Assembly: GCA_030015575.1 (NCBI GenBank)
Contig: JASDDO010000006.1
Span: 321,456,361-321,520,360, forward strand
Reading direction: 5' to 3'
Length of the DNA: 64,000 bases
Source of the DNA: Agapanthus africanus
Lineage: Eukaryota > Streptophyta > Magnoliopsida > Asparagales > Amaryllidaceae
In this document: piece by piece, positions 31,535 through 42,136 of the stretch
Position numbering within the stretch: the first letter of the stretch is position 1
How the letters are laid out: each line of letters opens with the position of its first letter
Made by a program: the position numbers and the translations under genes
The notes under the pieces: model-generated
What the model was told of the DNA's origin: nothing
The model's database searches: none
Seen by the model: the letters and a program-made list of their open reading frames with translations, nothing else

Positions 31535-33236
31535 CTAGGGTCCTGTAACTACGCTGCTTAAATATTCTCGGTCAACGATGACTGTACTTGCACCTGCATC
31601 AACTGTCCCGAAGAATGCGGTAGCACAACTTCCAATCAGATCTCCGAAGTCTTTAATAAGTTCCTTTTGTGCAGTCAACACCTGAATTGCTGGCAACCGG
31701 CTAAGCGCATCCGGCACAACATTAACTTTTCCCGGATGGTATTCAAGATCAAGATCGTAATCAGCCATTAGCTCCAACCATATACGCTGCCTCTTATTAA
31801 GCTCCTTCTGTGTGAACACATACTCCTGGCTTTTGTGATCGGTGAATATTTCGACCCTTTCGCCCAATAAGTAGTGTTTCCAAATCTTCAAAGCTAACAT
31901 CACTGCTGCTAGCTCTAAGTTAGGAGTTGGGTAATTCTTCTCATGGGACTTCAACTGTTTCGATGCGTAAGCTATAACCTTCCCATGCTGCATCAAAACA
32001 CATCCCAATCTTTTCCCAGATGCGTTGATGTGAATCACTAATCCTCCGGAATTGTTTGGCACGGTCAGAATAGGAGCGGTTATCAACCTCTGCTTCAACG
32101 CCTCAAAAGCTGACGCACACCTATCTGTCCATACGAACGGGACTTCCTTACGCGTGAGCTTGGTTAAAGGCTCAGCCAAACGGGCAAAATTCTTCACGAA
32201 CCTTCTGTAATACTCGGCAAGTCCAAGAAAGCTTTTGATCTCTGCTATGTTCTTTGGAATCAGCCAATCTTGAACTGCTGCAATCTTCTAAGGATCAACG
32301 GCGATTCCATCTCCGGATACAACATGCCCTAAAACATCACTTCTTCAAGCCAAAACTCGCACTTGCTCATCTTTGCATACAATCTTTCTTGCCTCAATGT
32401 CTGCAGTGCAATCTTCAAGTATTCTACATGCTCTTCCTTGCTCCTTGAGTAGACCAGAATATCATCGATGAACACCACTATAAACTGGTCTAAGAACGGT
32501 GAAAAGATTCGGTTCATCCAGTCCATAAATATTGCCGGTGCATTCATTACTCCGAAAGGCATCACTAAATACTCGTAATGTCCATATCGAGTTCGGAATG
32601 CAGTCTTGCAAATATCCTCTGACTTAACTCGGACCTGATGATATCCGGATGGCAAATCTAGCTTCGAGAATACCCTCGCGCCACTAAGCTGCTCGAACAA
32701 TTCGCCAATGCGAGGGATCGGGTACTTGTTCTTAATAGTTACCCGGTTTAATTCTCGATAATCGATGCACATCCTCATTGTGCCATCTTTCTTCTTGACT
32801 AGAAGAACTGGAGCTCCCCAAGGTGAGCTACTGCTGCGAATCCAACCCCTCTCAAGTAATTCAGCAACCTACTTCTTGACTTCTTCCAACTCCACTGGTG
32901 CCATTGGATAAAACGCCTTTGAGATTGGCGCTGCACCAGGAACAAGATCAATCATGAACTCCATATCTCATTTTACAGTAAACCCGAGATGTCCTCGAAT
33001 ACGTCCATAAACTCTCGAAATATAGCCGGCGCTTCTTCCTTATCCACTTCCATCGACGAAAGAACATTATTTGTCAGCCTAACCCTAAACTCGACTAGCC
33101 CGACAGAACCGCTTCCTCCAGCAAAACAAACTCTGGATGTCCGGGAATCTGGAAAATCATTTTTTTTGTCTTACAATCAATGTGAGCGTGGACAGTGCCA
33201 AGAAAATCCATTCCCAAGACAACAACAAACAAAGAG
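31535..33236 (-). pseudogene. T2 protease remnant, reverse transcriptase and RNase H
   Basis: RT is open from 32329 to 32778 ([46 protein letters not shown]; active site [10 protein letters not shown]). As in T1, a one-base deletion shifts the frame after EEVMF near 32327, a TAG follows near 32290, and the frame is lost near 31556. RNase H ([20 protein letters not shown]) is readable at about 31785-31845. The protease is reduced to its last residues (LGMDFLGT near 33190-33215). A TAG also lies near 32870 in the RT start. Confidence 0.87.
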
Positions 33237-33755
33237 ATGCACCGGAATTGAATAATTCTAATGCGGGAAAGACATGAACAAGTAGGATGCTTGAAACGAT
33301 TTCACCTGAAGCCAAAAACTGAAGAAGATAACCACGGTAAACATGATTCAAGCTTGTGATAAAATATGAACTGGGAAGAAAGAGAAACAAGGCAATTATA
33401 ACGACCATGGAACAAGGAAGTGAATCAAGACCAGGACTCCAAGTTACTTAAATAGAGTACCGCATTATAACCATGCTGCAGTTCATGGGTACAATTACAT
33501 AACTCCACTCAAGTCGCCCAAATCCTAGTATCAGAATCAAGAAACAGGGAGAAACAATAGTGAACCAAAAAGGTTTCAAGCCGAGATGCAAAATTGTTTG
33601 CATATCGTCAAGACGAAGGATAAAAGAAAGATATGATTCAAGAATCACGATAACAAGGTGGCATGACATGTTCCTAATCACGAGTATTCTGATTCGTGTA
33701 TTGGGTCCAATACCCAACTACAAAAAGAATCAAACTCGATTAACCTATATCCTAT
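33237..33755 (-). other. T2 leader, gag deleted
   Basis: Near copy of the T1 leader (26371-26889). No gag is readable. Confidence 0.65.
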
Positions 33756-33768
33756 GGCTCTGATACCA
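33756..33768 (-). promoter_or_regulatory. Primer binding site of T2 (tRNA-iMet type)
   Basis: On the minus strand TGGTATCAGAGCC, nine bases from the LTR edge as in T1, with no mismatch. Confidence 0.8.
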
Positions 33769-33777
33769 AAAGAACCA

Positions 33778-36700
33778 TGTCACGCCCCGCTTCCCAGAGT
33801 ACGCTAAGATGGGCATGTGACATAGCCAACCATGCTACCTGTGGATAGGAATTATCCTTCCACAGTCACATTACGGCTGTAGAGATATCAAGAACAATAA
33901 TAAATTATCTAACACATGTCCATAAGCCAAAATAAAATGAGTCAAGAATAAAAATAATGCGGAAGCAAAGATCCAATACAAGAATAACCGGAATGTATGT
34001 CCCATAATGCGGGCTCACATCAGGAAAGAAAATACTGAAAATAAGGAGCTAACTACTAACGAGTCCTCACTGCTCAGCCTGCTGACTGAAGTACTCCTGC
34101 TCGGACTGCAGCAAAGGTACGGAATCTGGGCCATGCAAAACCCAGACGTCAGCGCGTCATAACATCAAGCAATAATATATAAACAGGGTAGCAAGATATG
34201 CAAGTATGATCATAAATAGTAAAGCAGGTGTAACAGCAATGTAAATCAGGGCAGTGAAAGGTAGTGTGCAGTGAGTAATCTAAATTAGTCTATTGGATTA
34301 ACTACTCTCAAGTCTTTGAAATCAATTTGATGAATCATCGATGTAACTCAATAGTATACCGTGCGTGCCCGGGATCACGGTCTATGACTCTCAGGCTGAA
34401 TCCGAGACGTGCTGCAAGGCAGTAAAAGGATAGTAGGTAATGACGAGTGATGTTAGCAGTATCACCCCGGGGCTGGCCTAGGTCGTAAGACTGATCAGAA
34501 AAGGTAGAGAACTGTCGAGTTACAAGTCAGGTTTCATCATTGATTTCCCCATACCCCCAAGTTATATGTGTTCAAGTCAGGTATTAAGTAATCTAGAGCT
34601 AATGCCAACACAAGATCAGGCAGGTATAGGTTTGTCTGGATAGACAACAGGAACTGTCCGTAGGGACAACAGGTCAGGTTTGTTGGTATTAGACACCAGG
34701 TCAGGTAATAGGTAAAGATATGGTACAACGGTCAAGTCAGGTAGTATATAGGTATCATGTCATGTCGAGAGGTGCACGGTACCATGTCGTGTCAAGTAGT
34801 AGGTGTAACCAGTCATGTCAGGATGCACAAGATGTCATGTGGGTGCTCATAATCAACTAACATAAGAATAGGTATACAAGACAAGCATGGGGTACTAGTG
34901 AAACAATAAAATGGAACACTGTAATGTGAAATGCAATCAGATGCAGATTAAGGTATATAGATGCACAGTTATGGTTAGGGTTAAAGTTAAACTTCCAATA
35001 ATAATTAAACTGCAATATATCAAGTGTGGAACGTTAATATTGTAATATTATATATTCAAGTGATCTATGGATGCAATACTATGTATATTAAACGATATGA
35101 ATGCAAACAGGTGTTTGAACGGTTATAAACTATTTAAAAGGGTACTATGGGTTATGTAAATAATTATTATGTGATTTAAACACGGATGTGAGTACTACGT
35201 ATAGTAAGACAAAATGCAACATGATAGGGTTCAAGTTGTAAACCTAAAATGATATAACCGGACATCAAAATGTAAAATGGAAACTAATAGCCTTAGGTTT
35301 AATATACAAGTTTAATCATGAAATTAAATATATATAAAATCATATAATAGCATATAGCAAGTTTTACTTGCCTCGACGGATCGCGATACGGTAAACGGAA
35401 CGTCTCACGTCGGCGAGAAAAGTCGCGACGCGCGAATGGTACACGGAATAAGTCCAAACAAAGCACAGAGGGATCACATGGATCAGAGATGCTTGCTGGG
35501 TCGTCGTGATCGTCGCCGGCACGGTCGGATTCCAGCAAACCAAGAACAGTGAATAATCAAGAAGGAAATGCATAAAGCATGGAAAAGAAAAAGAAGAATG
35601 GAAGAGATCTTACCGTGGTTATGCGTTCTGGGATTTCAGGGGAGTCGGCAAGGGGTGACAACGACGAGGGTTGCCGGCGTGAGGGTTTCTCGGCGAGGCT
35701 AGGGTTTAGGTGTGCAGGATTTTCTTGAGCGCTCGGGTTTCTGTGCACGGGTGTTCTGGTATAGGTGTTGGTGTAGGGGAGTTTGGAGAGAGGAGAAGAA
35801 TAAGATGGCGATGGCGATGAGATATGGTCGACGGCGATGGGAAGTGCGATGGTGATGGGTTCCGTGGTGCCCTGGGTGTGCAGGTGAAGGGCTTGGGACT
35901 GAGAAAGAAGGAGAAGAAGATGGCGAGGAGGAGGTGAAGGCTTGGTTGAGGTGAGGAGGTGATGAGGTGAAGGAGTTAGGGTTAGGGTTCGAGGAGGAGG
36001 CTGAGGGGTTGTGGGTTAAAGGAGCGCTCGGGTTTTAAAAAAAAGGAGAAGATGAAGATATGAAGAAGGGAGGTGACGGGATTCACGCGGGGGGGGGGGG
36101 GTGACGGGAATTGAGAAGTTTACAGTACTCGCGAGATAAGCGAGAGAGAGCGCGAGAGGAGAGAGAAAGAGGAGAGAGAGAGAGAGACTGCTTGCGCTGG
36201 GAGAGAGAAAGGAAGGAGGAAAGAAGAGAGAGGGATTTTGTGGGGCCCGGCGCAAGGAATGAAGGCAATTCATTGGTTCGGGGGAGGAGAGAGAGAAGTT
36301 GGGTTAAGAAAAAGGGTTTTAAAAAAAATAAAATGAAAAGATTTTAGTTGTTAAAATTATTTTCGTTAGCAGTAGAAAAATCTTAGGCTGTTTAAACGAA
36401 TTTAAAGAGATTTAAAATAATTAGAATTTGGGGGATACAAAATATTTCAGAATTGCGCCCGGGTCGGGTCCAAAATTTTGGATTTGAAATACGAAAATTT
36501 GATGCATGTTCCAAAATTTAAAATGAAAGATTATGTCACGAAAAAGTATACCCCCAAGAACGGACGCACGTACGTGCGCGTAGTCATCCAAACACGTCCG
36601 TTTCACTGAACGGGACGAAAAAAGATGCACGGACGCTACCACAGGGTTAGGGGTATCATGCAGGCCATGTTATGTATTTTTAAATTATTTTACGTGACTT

Positions 36701-36949
36701 AAATTGTTATATGCAAAATATGCGATGCTAGGTGAATGTTAAAATGCAGGATATATGAGATGCACGTTTCAATGCAACAAGCTTGGGTAAACTATAACTA
36801 TGACTCAACAGGTTCAAACAAGCGGGTCGGGTCGAATGCAATGTAAAAATTAAACTACCATTCATATCCAAACATGATATATCAGTAAAGATATCACAGA
36901 TAAGAAATACTGAAACAAAAATTGGTATAATCTGAACTCGGTTGTTACA
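33778..36949 (-). mobile_element. Array LTR C (5' LTR of unit T2)
   Basis: 3,172 bp, same termini as A and B. The G tract near 36089 is about 13 bases, against 7 in LTR A. The plus-strand purine-rich zone lies near 36120-36300 and a splice-donor-like G/GTAAGA at 35613 on the minus strand. It ends exactly where the E2 LTR resumes. Confidence 0.9.
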
Positions 36950-38351
36950 CTTTCTTATTTTAGACGAGTTGATTAAAGATGGGTGTTTGGTTGTAGATCT
37001 ATTTTAATATGGATGTTTATGAAGAGAAGACTTTTAGGGTTCATAGGACTTAGTAGTAATGGATGTATAATTAAAAATGACTCCTTTTATTTTTTAATAG
37101 TTTAAAACTAGATCGATAGTGATGAATGTAGATTAGGGTTCTTTTGTAAGAAACCAGAGTTTCTCCACTACTAACCCTTGTCCTTGCATTGATCTATATT
37201 CATATCTATCCCTTAACAAAACAAGTGTTAAACCAATCTCGAATCCTGGTCGTGACTATCAATAAATTGGCAGCGTGCCCGATAAGGATATTAACATTTA
37301 TTTTGCTAAAGTTTATAGACTTTAAAATTTATAAAAGATGTTAAAAGATTTTATCTTCCATTGATATACCCTATCCTGCGAACCATAGTAAGCTAGGAAT
37401 TACTCGCTCATGTTTAAAGTAGAAGAAAGGATGAAGAAGAGGGAAAACATAATTAAGATGCAGAAAGTAAGTGCGGAAAGTAAGTGCAAAAAGAATAATA
37501 AAAACACTACCTTTATTAATCAACTATTGCATACAACTTTTGAAAGTAGAGTACAAGAACCCTAGTTGCTCTAAATCTCTATCTTTTTGGAAGTAGATGA
37601 CTAGCTGTTGATCACTCGGATATGTGGATCGCTTTGGATCTCTTGATCTCTTCGGTGATGATCTTTAATGTGAACCTCTCGGTCTTATATATAGTACCAA
37701 AACCAAAAACCTTAGATGCCATAAGTGAATATATGCTGTTACAATAAAATCACCAAAATCTCTCATCAGATGGCCCTAGAACCGCCGCGAAACCGCTGCA
37801 TATAGGCCTGTTTGGCCGCTGTTCCGCCGCGGTTTGGTGGCTTCAGTTTTTGGGATTTTTGTGCTATTTTATCTTGATTTTTGGAGATCCTCTCGATTTC
37901 TAGATTCTGAAAATAATGCTCTGAATCTCTGCCGTTGCTAGATCTCTCGATTTGCTTCCATATTCTGGCAGATTTGATTCCGACATCCCGATTTAATTCG
38001 GATCTCCTGAATTCCAGACATGAGCTAATATCTTCACAATATCTCAAGTCATAGTGTTAGTAATATTTGGTATTTTTGAGATATTATCATAACCATTTTA
38101 TATGATATTAGATCTTAAGAATATTGATTAGAAATATTTGATATAATATGCATATTTTAATTACAATATTTCATATAAATATTATATGCATGTATTTTCC
38201 CTCATTATGTTAATTATAATGTAGAAACATATGATAATAAACTTTTTACACATAAACCTTCATATGTTCTATAATTACAGTAAACACCTTTTAGTACTTA
38301 ATAATAATAAGGAAAATATTCATTCAAATGTGCAATATTTTAGACTAATCA
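36950..38351 (-). mobile_element. 5' LTR of E2, main piece
   Basis: Colinear with 14056-15464, with a TATA-like TATATATAAG near 37684-37693 and the GC-rich palindromic patch at 37789-37835. Together with 19943-20052 it makes a full ~1.51-kb LTR. It ends AATCA, followed by the tgtaa duplication. Confidence 0.88.
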
Positions 38352-38356
38352 TGTAA

Positions 38357-39297
38357 CAAGCTACCACATGGTCTCTCATTCATCATCATATGATGAAGAA
38401 GCTCCGCCAGTGTCAGAAAGCAACGTGGAAGAACCGGGACCAAAATCGGCGCTAAAATTCCCGAGGCTGCCAGAAAAAGACCCGATTGAGAGACTTTTAA
38501 ACGAAGCCTTTCAAAAGAGAAATGATGACCGAGAACGCGAAATGACCATATATGAAAAGGCTAAGCGTCAGCGTCTGAATAAAGAAGCTGCGGTAAGAAC
38601 AAGTCGTAAAGTGCTTCGACCAAACCAAAGCACATTTGCAACAAATAAGAGTATGATCAAAACTAAGAAGCGGTTTGCTAAAGCCCAATCAATGGGAATA
38701 AAGCTATCACCTCTCATGAGGTACACTCCTGGAGTCCCATATTTCGACGGAGGAGAATCACATCCAAAATACTGCCTATAGTATCGAAGGGTTGCCCACC
38801 CTATCGAGGAATGCAGTGCATTCAAGAAGTGGTAGCAAGATTATGTTTCCCATCGAAAACATTTCAAGAAGGAGAAGCGCAAAGCTCGCGCTCGTCAACA
38901 TAAAAGTGGCGAGAAGAACACGTATGAAGAAATGACTGGCAACTATCATATGGTTTGTACAAGTTTGGAAGGGGAAAACCACAAATTCTCACCTTTGGGA
39001 GCGATTCTGAGGATGAAATACCCCTCGACTCTCTCTTCGAAGACTCCGCCTTGGGAAAGAAGAAGAGGAGAAGAATTGCGAAAATATTCAGCTACGTAAC
39101 CGTATGCTACCTTAGAAGAAGTTCGGACCTGCAAACAAAATTTCGAACAAAAACGACAAAGGGACAGGGAAGATGCACGAGGAAATCGCCCTTAATGAAG
39201 AAGCCGTTAAAGAGCTTGCCGCAAAGGACCCGCTTAAGAAAAATAAGGTGGATTAAAACGTCCTAGCACATCTGAGAAAAATACTCTCACAGCTAAG
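38357..39297 (+). pseudogene. Decayed gag of the oldest layer, piece C
   Basis: The frame open from 38368 to 38781 joins piece B in frame through the E2 target site. It is Lys/Arg/Glu-rich, then carries HPKYCL, a stop, and YRRVAHPIEECSAFKKW (about 38784-38834). This is a second copy of the YHRxxxHPxxxC zinc-knuckle-like pattern seen in piece A. After further stops and frame changes the end (about 39270-39297) reads VLAHLRKILSQLS, resembling the conserved LAHLKRIPALLS segment before protease in Tat/Retand polyproteins. It is cut at 39297 by G3. Confidence 0.55.
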
Positions 39298-41519
39298 TGT
39301 CACGCCCCCCTTCCTAGAGTACGGTAAGGAGACGTGACGGGTCATACGACGTATTTACTCAGAAATAAACACGTTAAGCGTAAATAAGCAATATAATATA
39401 TATGTACACAAGAATGATATGAGATATAAATGAACAACGACTTTTTATTTATTAAATATTGTTTACAATACAACTGAAAAGTAAATACAATGTGGAAAGC
39501 AATGCCTAAACAGTGGCATGAACTGAAAGTAAAATATATACAAGTGAACTAAAGCTCGGGGTTCTCGATGAACTGCTCCAAGTCTTCTGAGCTGGGCTCG
39601 ATCTCCAGTGAGTCGGGTCCTCCTGAAAACATTCCAAAGAAAGAATAGAAAGTAATGTCATCAGCGAACAATCGCTCGGTAAGTCCCAAAGAGAGATAGA
39701 AATAGAATAGATAGATAGAGAGTATAACTGATATAATATATGTTTGTTATGTTATCGCTGTTATTTATAGTTTGGTATAGAATATGCTATTGTATATGAG
39801 AGGAGTCCAACTATTCCGTAGACTAAGGTATACGGAGCACAAGGAACCGTTAAGCCACGGAACAACAGCAGCAGATATTCAGGTTAGGTGTATTAAAGTG
39901 ATCATCATCGTGCCACTTTTAACACATTCCATACCAATCTACCCCTTTTAAACCCCGTAATGTTTATTGTATTATTATGTTATGATTTGTAGATATAAGA
40001 CTTGCCAAAACCATGATATCAATTGTTTATGTAAACGGAAAGAATGTAAATGGATAGTCATGTAGACAAGTCAATGTCTATCGATGGTTCGGTCAAATCA
40101 AGTCGTGTTGATATAGATGGATTCATGTTGTAATGGAATTATATCAAGTATGAATTGTATTTGTATTAAACTGAGACTCTGTCTGAGTCAGACACTTAAA
40201 CAGAATTGAAATCCTGAATTAAGTTTTGGAGTTATCGGTAACTACTGCATATGGACGGCAGAATTTATATCTTTTTCCAAGACAATTACCGTATTGATAA
40301 CCCCGTTTTTAGTTGTCTACCTTAAATAGGCAATCACCCACATTCTCCAGCTCCCTGAGGCTCAAGAAAACTGGTCCCGGTTAAACTTATATTTACTAGG
40401 TCCTTATTATAAATTAATATAACTTGTGGGGGTTTTATGAAAAATAGTTTTGATATATTTTAAAAATAAATCTCAATTATTTATTTATCGTCTTTAGGGT
40501 TTTCATAGATATAATTTTTATAAGATAAGATATTCTAGTGGATATAAACCTAAATTGAATAGTATATGGTATTTTCATGTAAATTGACTCGTATTGATGT
40601 CTGATGGTAGTTTCATAAAATTTAGGATTCATTTGTTTAGAAAACATTGATATTTTTTTATGTATATTTAAAATAGTTAGGTTGATAATATTATAAATAA
40701 TTATTAGAAAATAAATTTATTTATTAAATAGAAATCACGTTTTCTTAAAAATTGTAATATAAATTCCATCGAGATCGTATGCTCCATGAGGAGCTCTGCA
40801 TCTCGCCCTACTAGTCCGATGGATGTGTGAGAACCTGCACCAACCAAATCGGATTTCCCAAAATGGGTTATAAGGACATAATTGTATGGAATTTGATTAA
40901 AACAATTAAAAGAAATACTGTTTTGATAGTTTATGGTATTTAACGGTAAATTCGCCTTAACCACAAAAATGTTGTTTTCAAGCCATCGTGCTATGTCATG
41001 ATGAGTGTTGTGATGAGATAGGTGATTACCTCGTGAGTTTTCTAAAGATAATATGAGAAATATGATGAATTAATGTCGTAGGTTAACTTTGTGGTATTTA
41101 CACGAAAAGGTGTAATACAAGTTGCATAGCATTTTATTTTGAATTGAAGCTTGTTCTAAAAATTGTTTTATGGTTGCTAAACAAGATATAAACAAATGGT
41201 TGATTTATTGTTAAGAAAAATTGGGTTTTTAATGAAATTAGAATCGGAAGTCGGAATAACTCCGCTTCCGACGAGTTTTAATAAGAGATTATTTTAGAAT
41301 AGAAGAGAGGAGAGGGGAGGGAACTTATGGGTTTAGAGAAAAGAGAAGAGGTATAGGAACAAGTTGTGTACTTTGTGGTGTCGTGGTGTCGCCGGATGTC
41401 CCGAATCGTCGCCGGAATTTGACCTTGGGCTAACTCCACTTGTATAACTTTTTGGACTTGGAAAACTTGGAGAGTTTTGACAGTGGATTTCAGAATAGAG
41501 AGGGCTAGGGTGTAGGTGG

Positions 41520-41528
41520 TATTTATAG
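41520..41528 (-). promoter_or_regulatory. TATA box, G3 3' LTR
   Basis: Minus strand CCTATAAATACC, matching the plus-strand CCTATAAATACC at 44517-44528 in the solo LTR. Confidence 0.6.
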
Positions 41529-41897
41529 GATAGAATTAGGGTTTAGGGTATGAAAATGAGAATTAAAATGCATTAAAATTTGTTTTTAAAGCTCATTTTA
41601 ATTCTCTGTTAATGTGCAGAAAAATCAAACAGAACTAGGGTAGTGGGTGGAGGCCAAGGGGTTAGGGTTTAAATTTTGGGGGCATTTGCGATGGTTTGGA
41701 CCGGCGGCGCTGGCCCAAACACATCCCTCGTCGGCCGATCAAGAGTGGGTGGGGTCTGGATTGATGCCACGTGTCATGGTCGTTTCATATATCTCAGTGC
41801 ACATGTTTCATTTCTGAGACTTTTCATTTTTACGTGTACTGCACGTGTAAACTTTCGGGCTTCCAAAAAGTTTAAAAGAAAATCAATAAAAATAATA

Positions 41898-41970
41898 TGT
41901 GGTTGAGGGGATTCGAACACAGGGGCTACGTCACAGCAGTGCAAGGCTTTACCAATGAGCTACAAGTGCT
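41898..41970 (-). other. tRNA-like patch (Pol III A- and B-box) in G3 LTR
   Basis: On the minus strand TAGCTCATTGGT (41951-41962) fits the A-box TRGCNNARYNGG, and GTTCGAATCC (41909-41918) fits the B-box. Spacing of about 33 bases is tRNA-gene-like. The flanking acceptor arms do not pair well, so it is not a functional tRNA gene as far as I can see. The same patch is present, more worn, in the solo LTR. Confidence 0.5.
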
Positions 41971-42084
41971 TTCTTGCTGTTCTAAAATAAATTAAATACT
42001 TATAGCATACACAGGGTTGCAAATACTCCATTTAGTACTTTAATTTTAAACAAATATTTGTACATTATAAACCGAGTCGTTACA

Positions 42085-42105
42085 TTCTACCCTCCTTACA
42101 AAAAT
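42085..42105 (-). promoter_or_regulatory. Polypurine tract of G3
   Basis: Minus strand TGTAAGGAGGGTAGAA directly before the 3' LTR, following GAGGATGAAATTT; typical of Tekay-like elements. Confidence 0.82.
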
Positions 42106-42136
42106 TTCATCCTCGAAATTTACAATTATTTAAGAA

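Larger units (their letters stand above)
20053..36949 (-). mobile_element. Tandem chromovirus array: LTR-internal-LTR-internal-LTR
   Basis: Three direct LTRs (20053-23214, 26912-30078, 33778-36949; 3,162, 3,167 and 3,172 bp) separated by two internal domains (23215-26911 and 30079-33777; 3,697 and 3,699 bp), all minus strand. A near-perfect target duplication flanks only the outer ends. Each internal domain has a primer site at one edge, an end-of-pol sequence at the other, and pol relics that share frameshifts. Pol ends in a chromodomain-like tail, typical of Tekay-like Ty3/gypsy chromoviruses. Gag and most of protease are missing from both. Origin by unequal recombination between LTRs is inferred. 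Confidence 0.88.
13955..38351 (-). mobile_element. E2: non-autonomous Athila-related LTR retrotransposon (interrupted)
   Basis: A minus-strand element of about 7.5 kb before it was interrupted. 3' LTR 13955-15464, polypurine tract 15465-15479, internal region 15480-19922, primer site 19923-19940, 5' LTR in two pieces (36950-38351 and 19943-20052) split by the chromovirus array. The 5-bp duplication tgtaa flanks it. The leader and 3' noncoding region are homologous to those of E1, but the coding part has no protease, RT or integrase, only one gag-like frame with a repeated module. Its mobilisation by an E1-like relative is inferred. Confidence 0.87.
39298..42084 (-). mobile_element. 3' LTR of G3
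   Basis: 2,787 bp; minus strand TGTAACGACTCGG...GGCGTGACA. A TATA box (CTATAAATA on the minus strand) lies at about 41520-41528. A tRNA-like patch with A-box and B-box lies at 41898-41970. It is an inverted relative of the solo LTR at 43964-46750, which has the same length. Confidence 0.9.

Noticed and set aside
41898..41970. Functional tRNA gene in the G3 LTR
   Set aside because: The internal boxes fit, but the 5' and 3' acceptor strands do not pair and the anticodon arm is unconvincing, so it is kept only as a tRNA-like patch.
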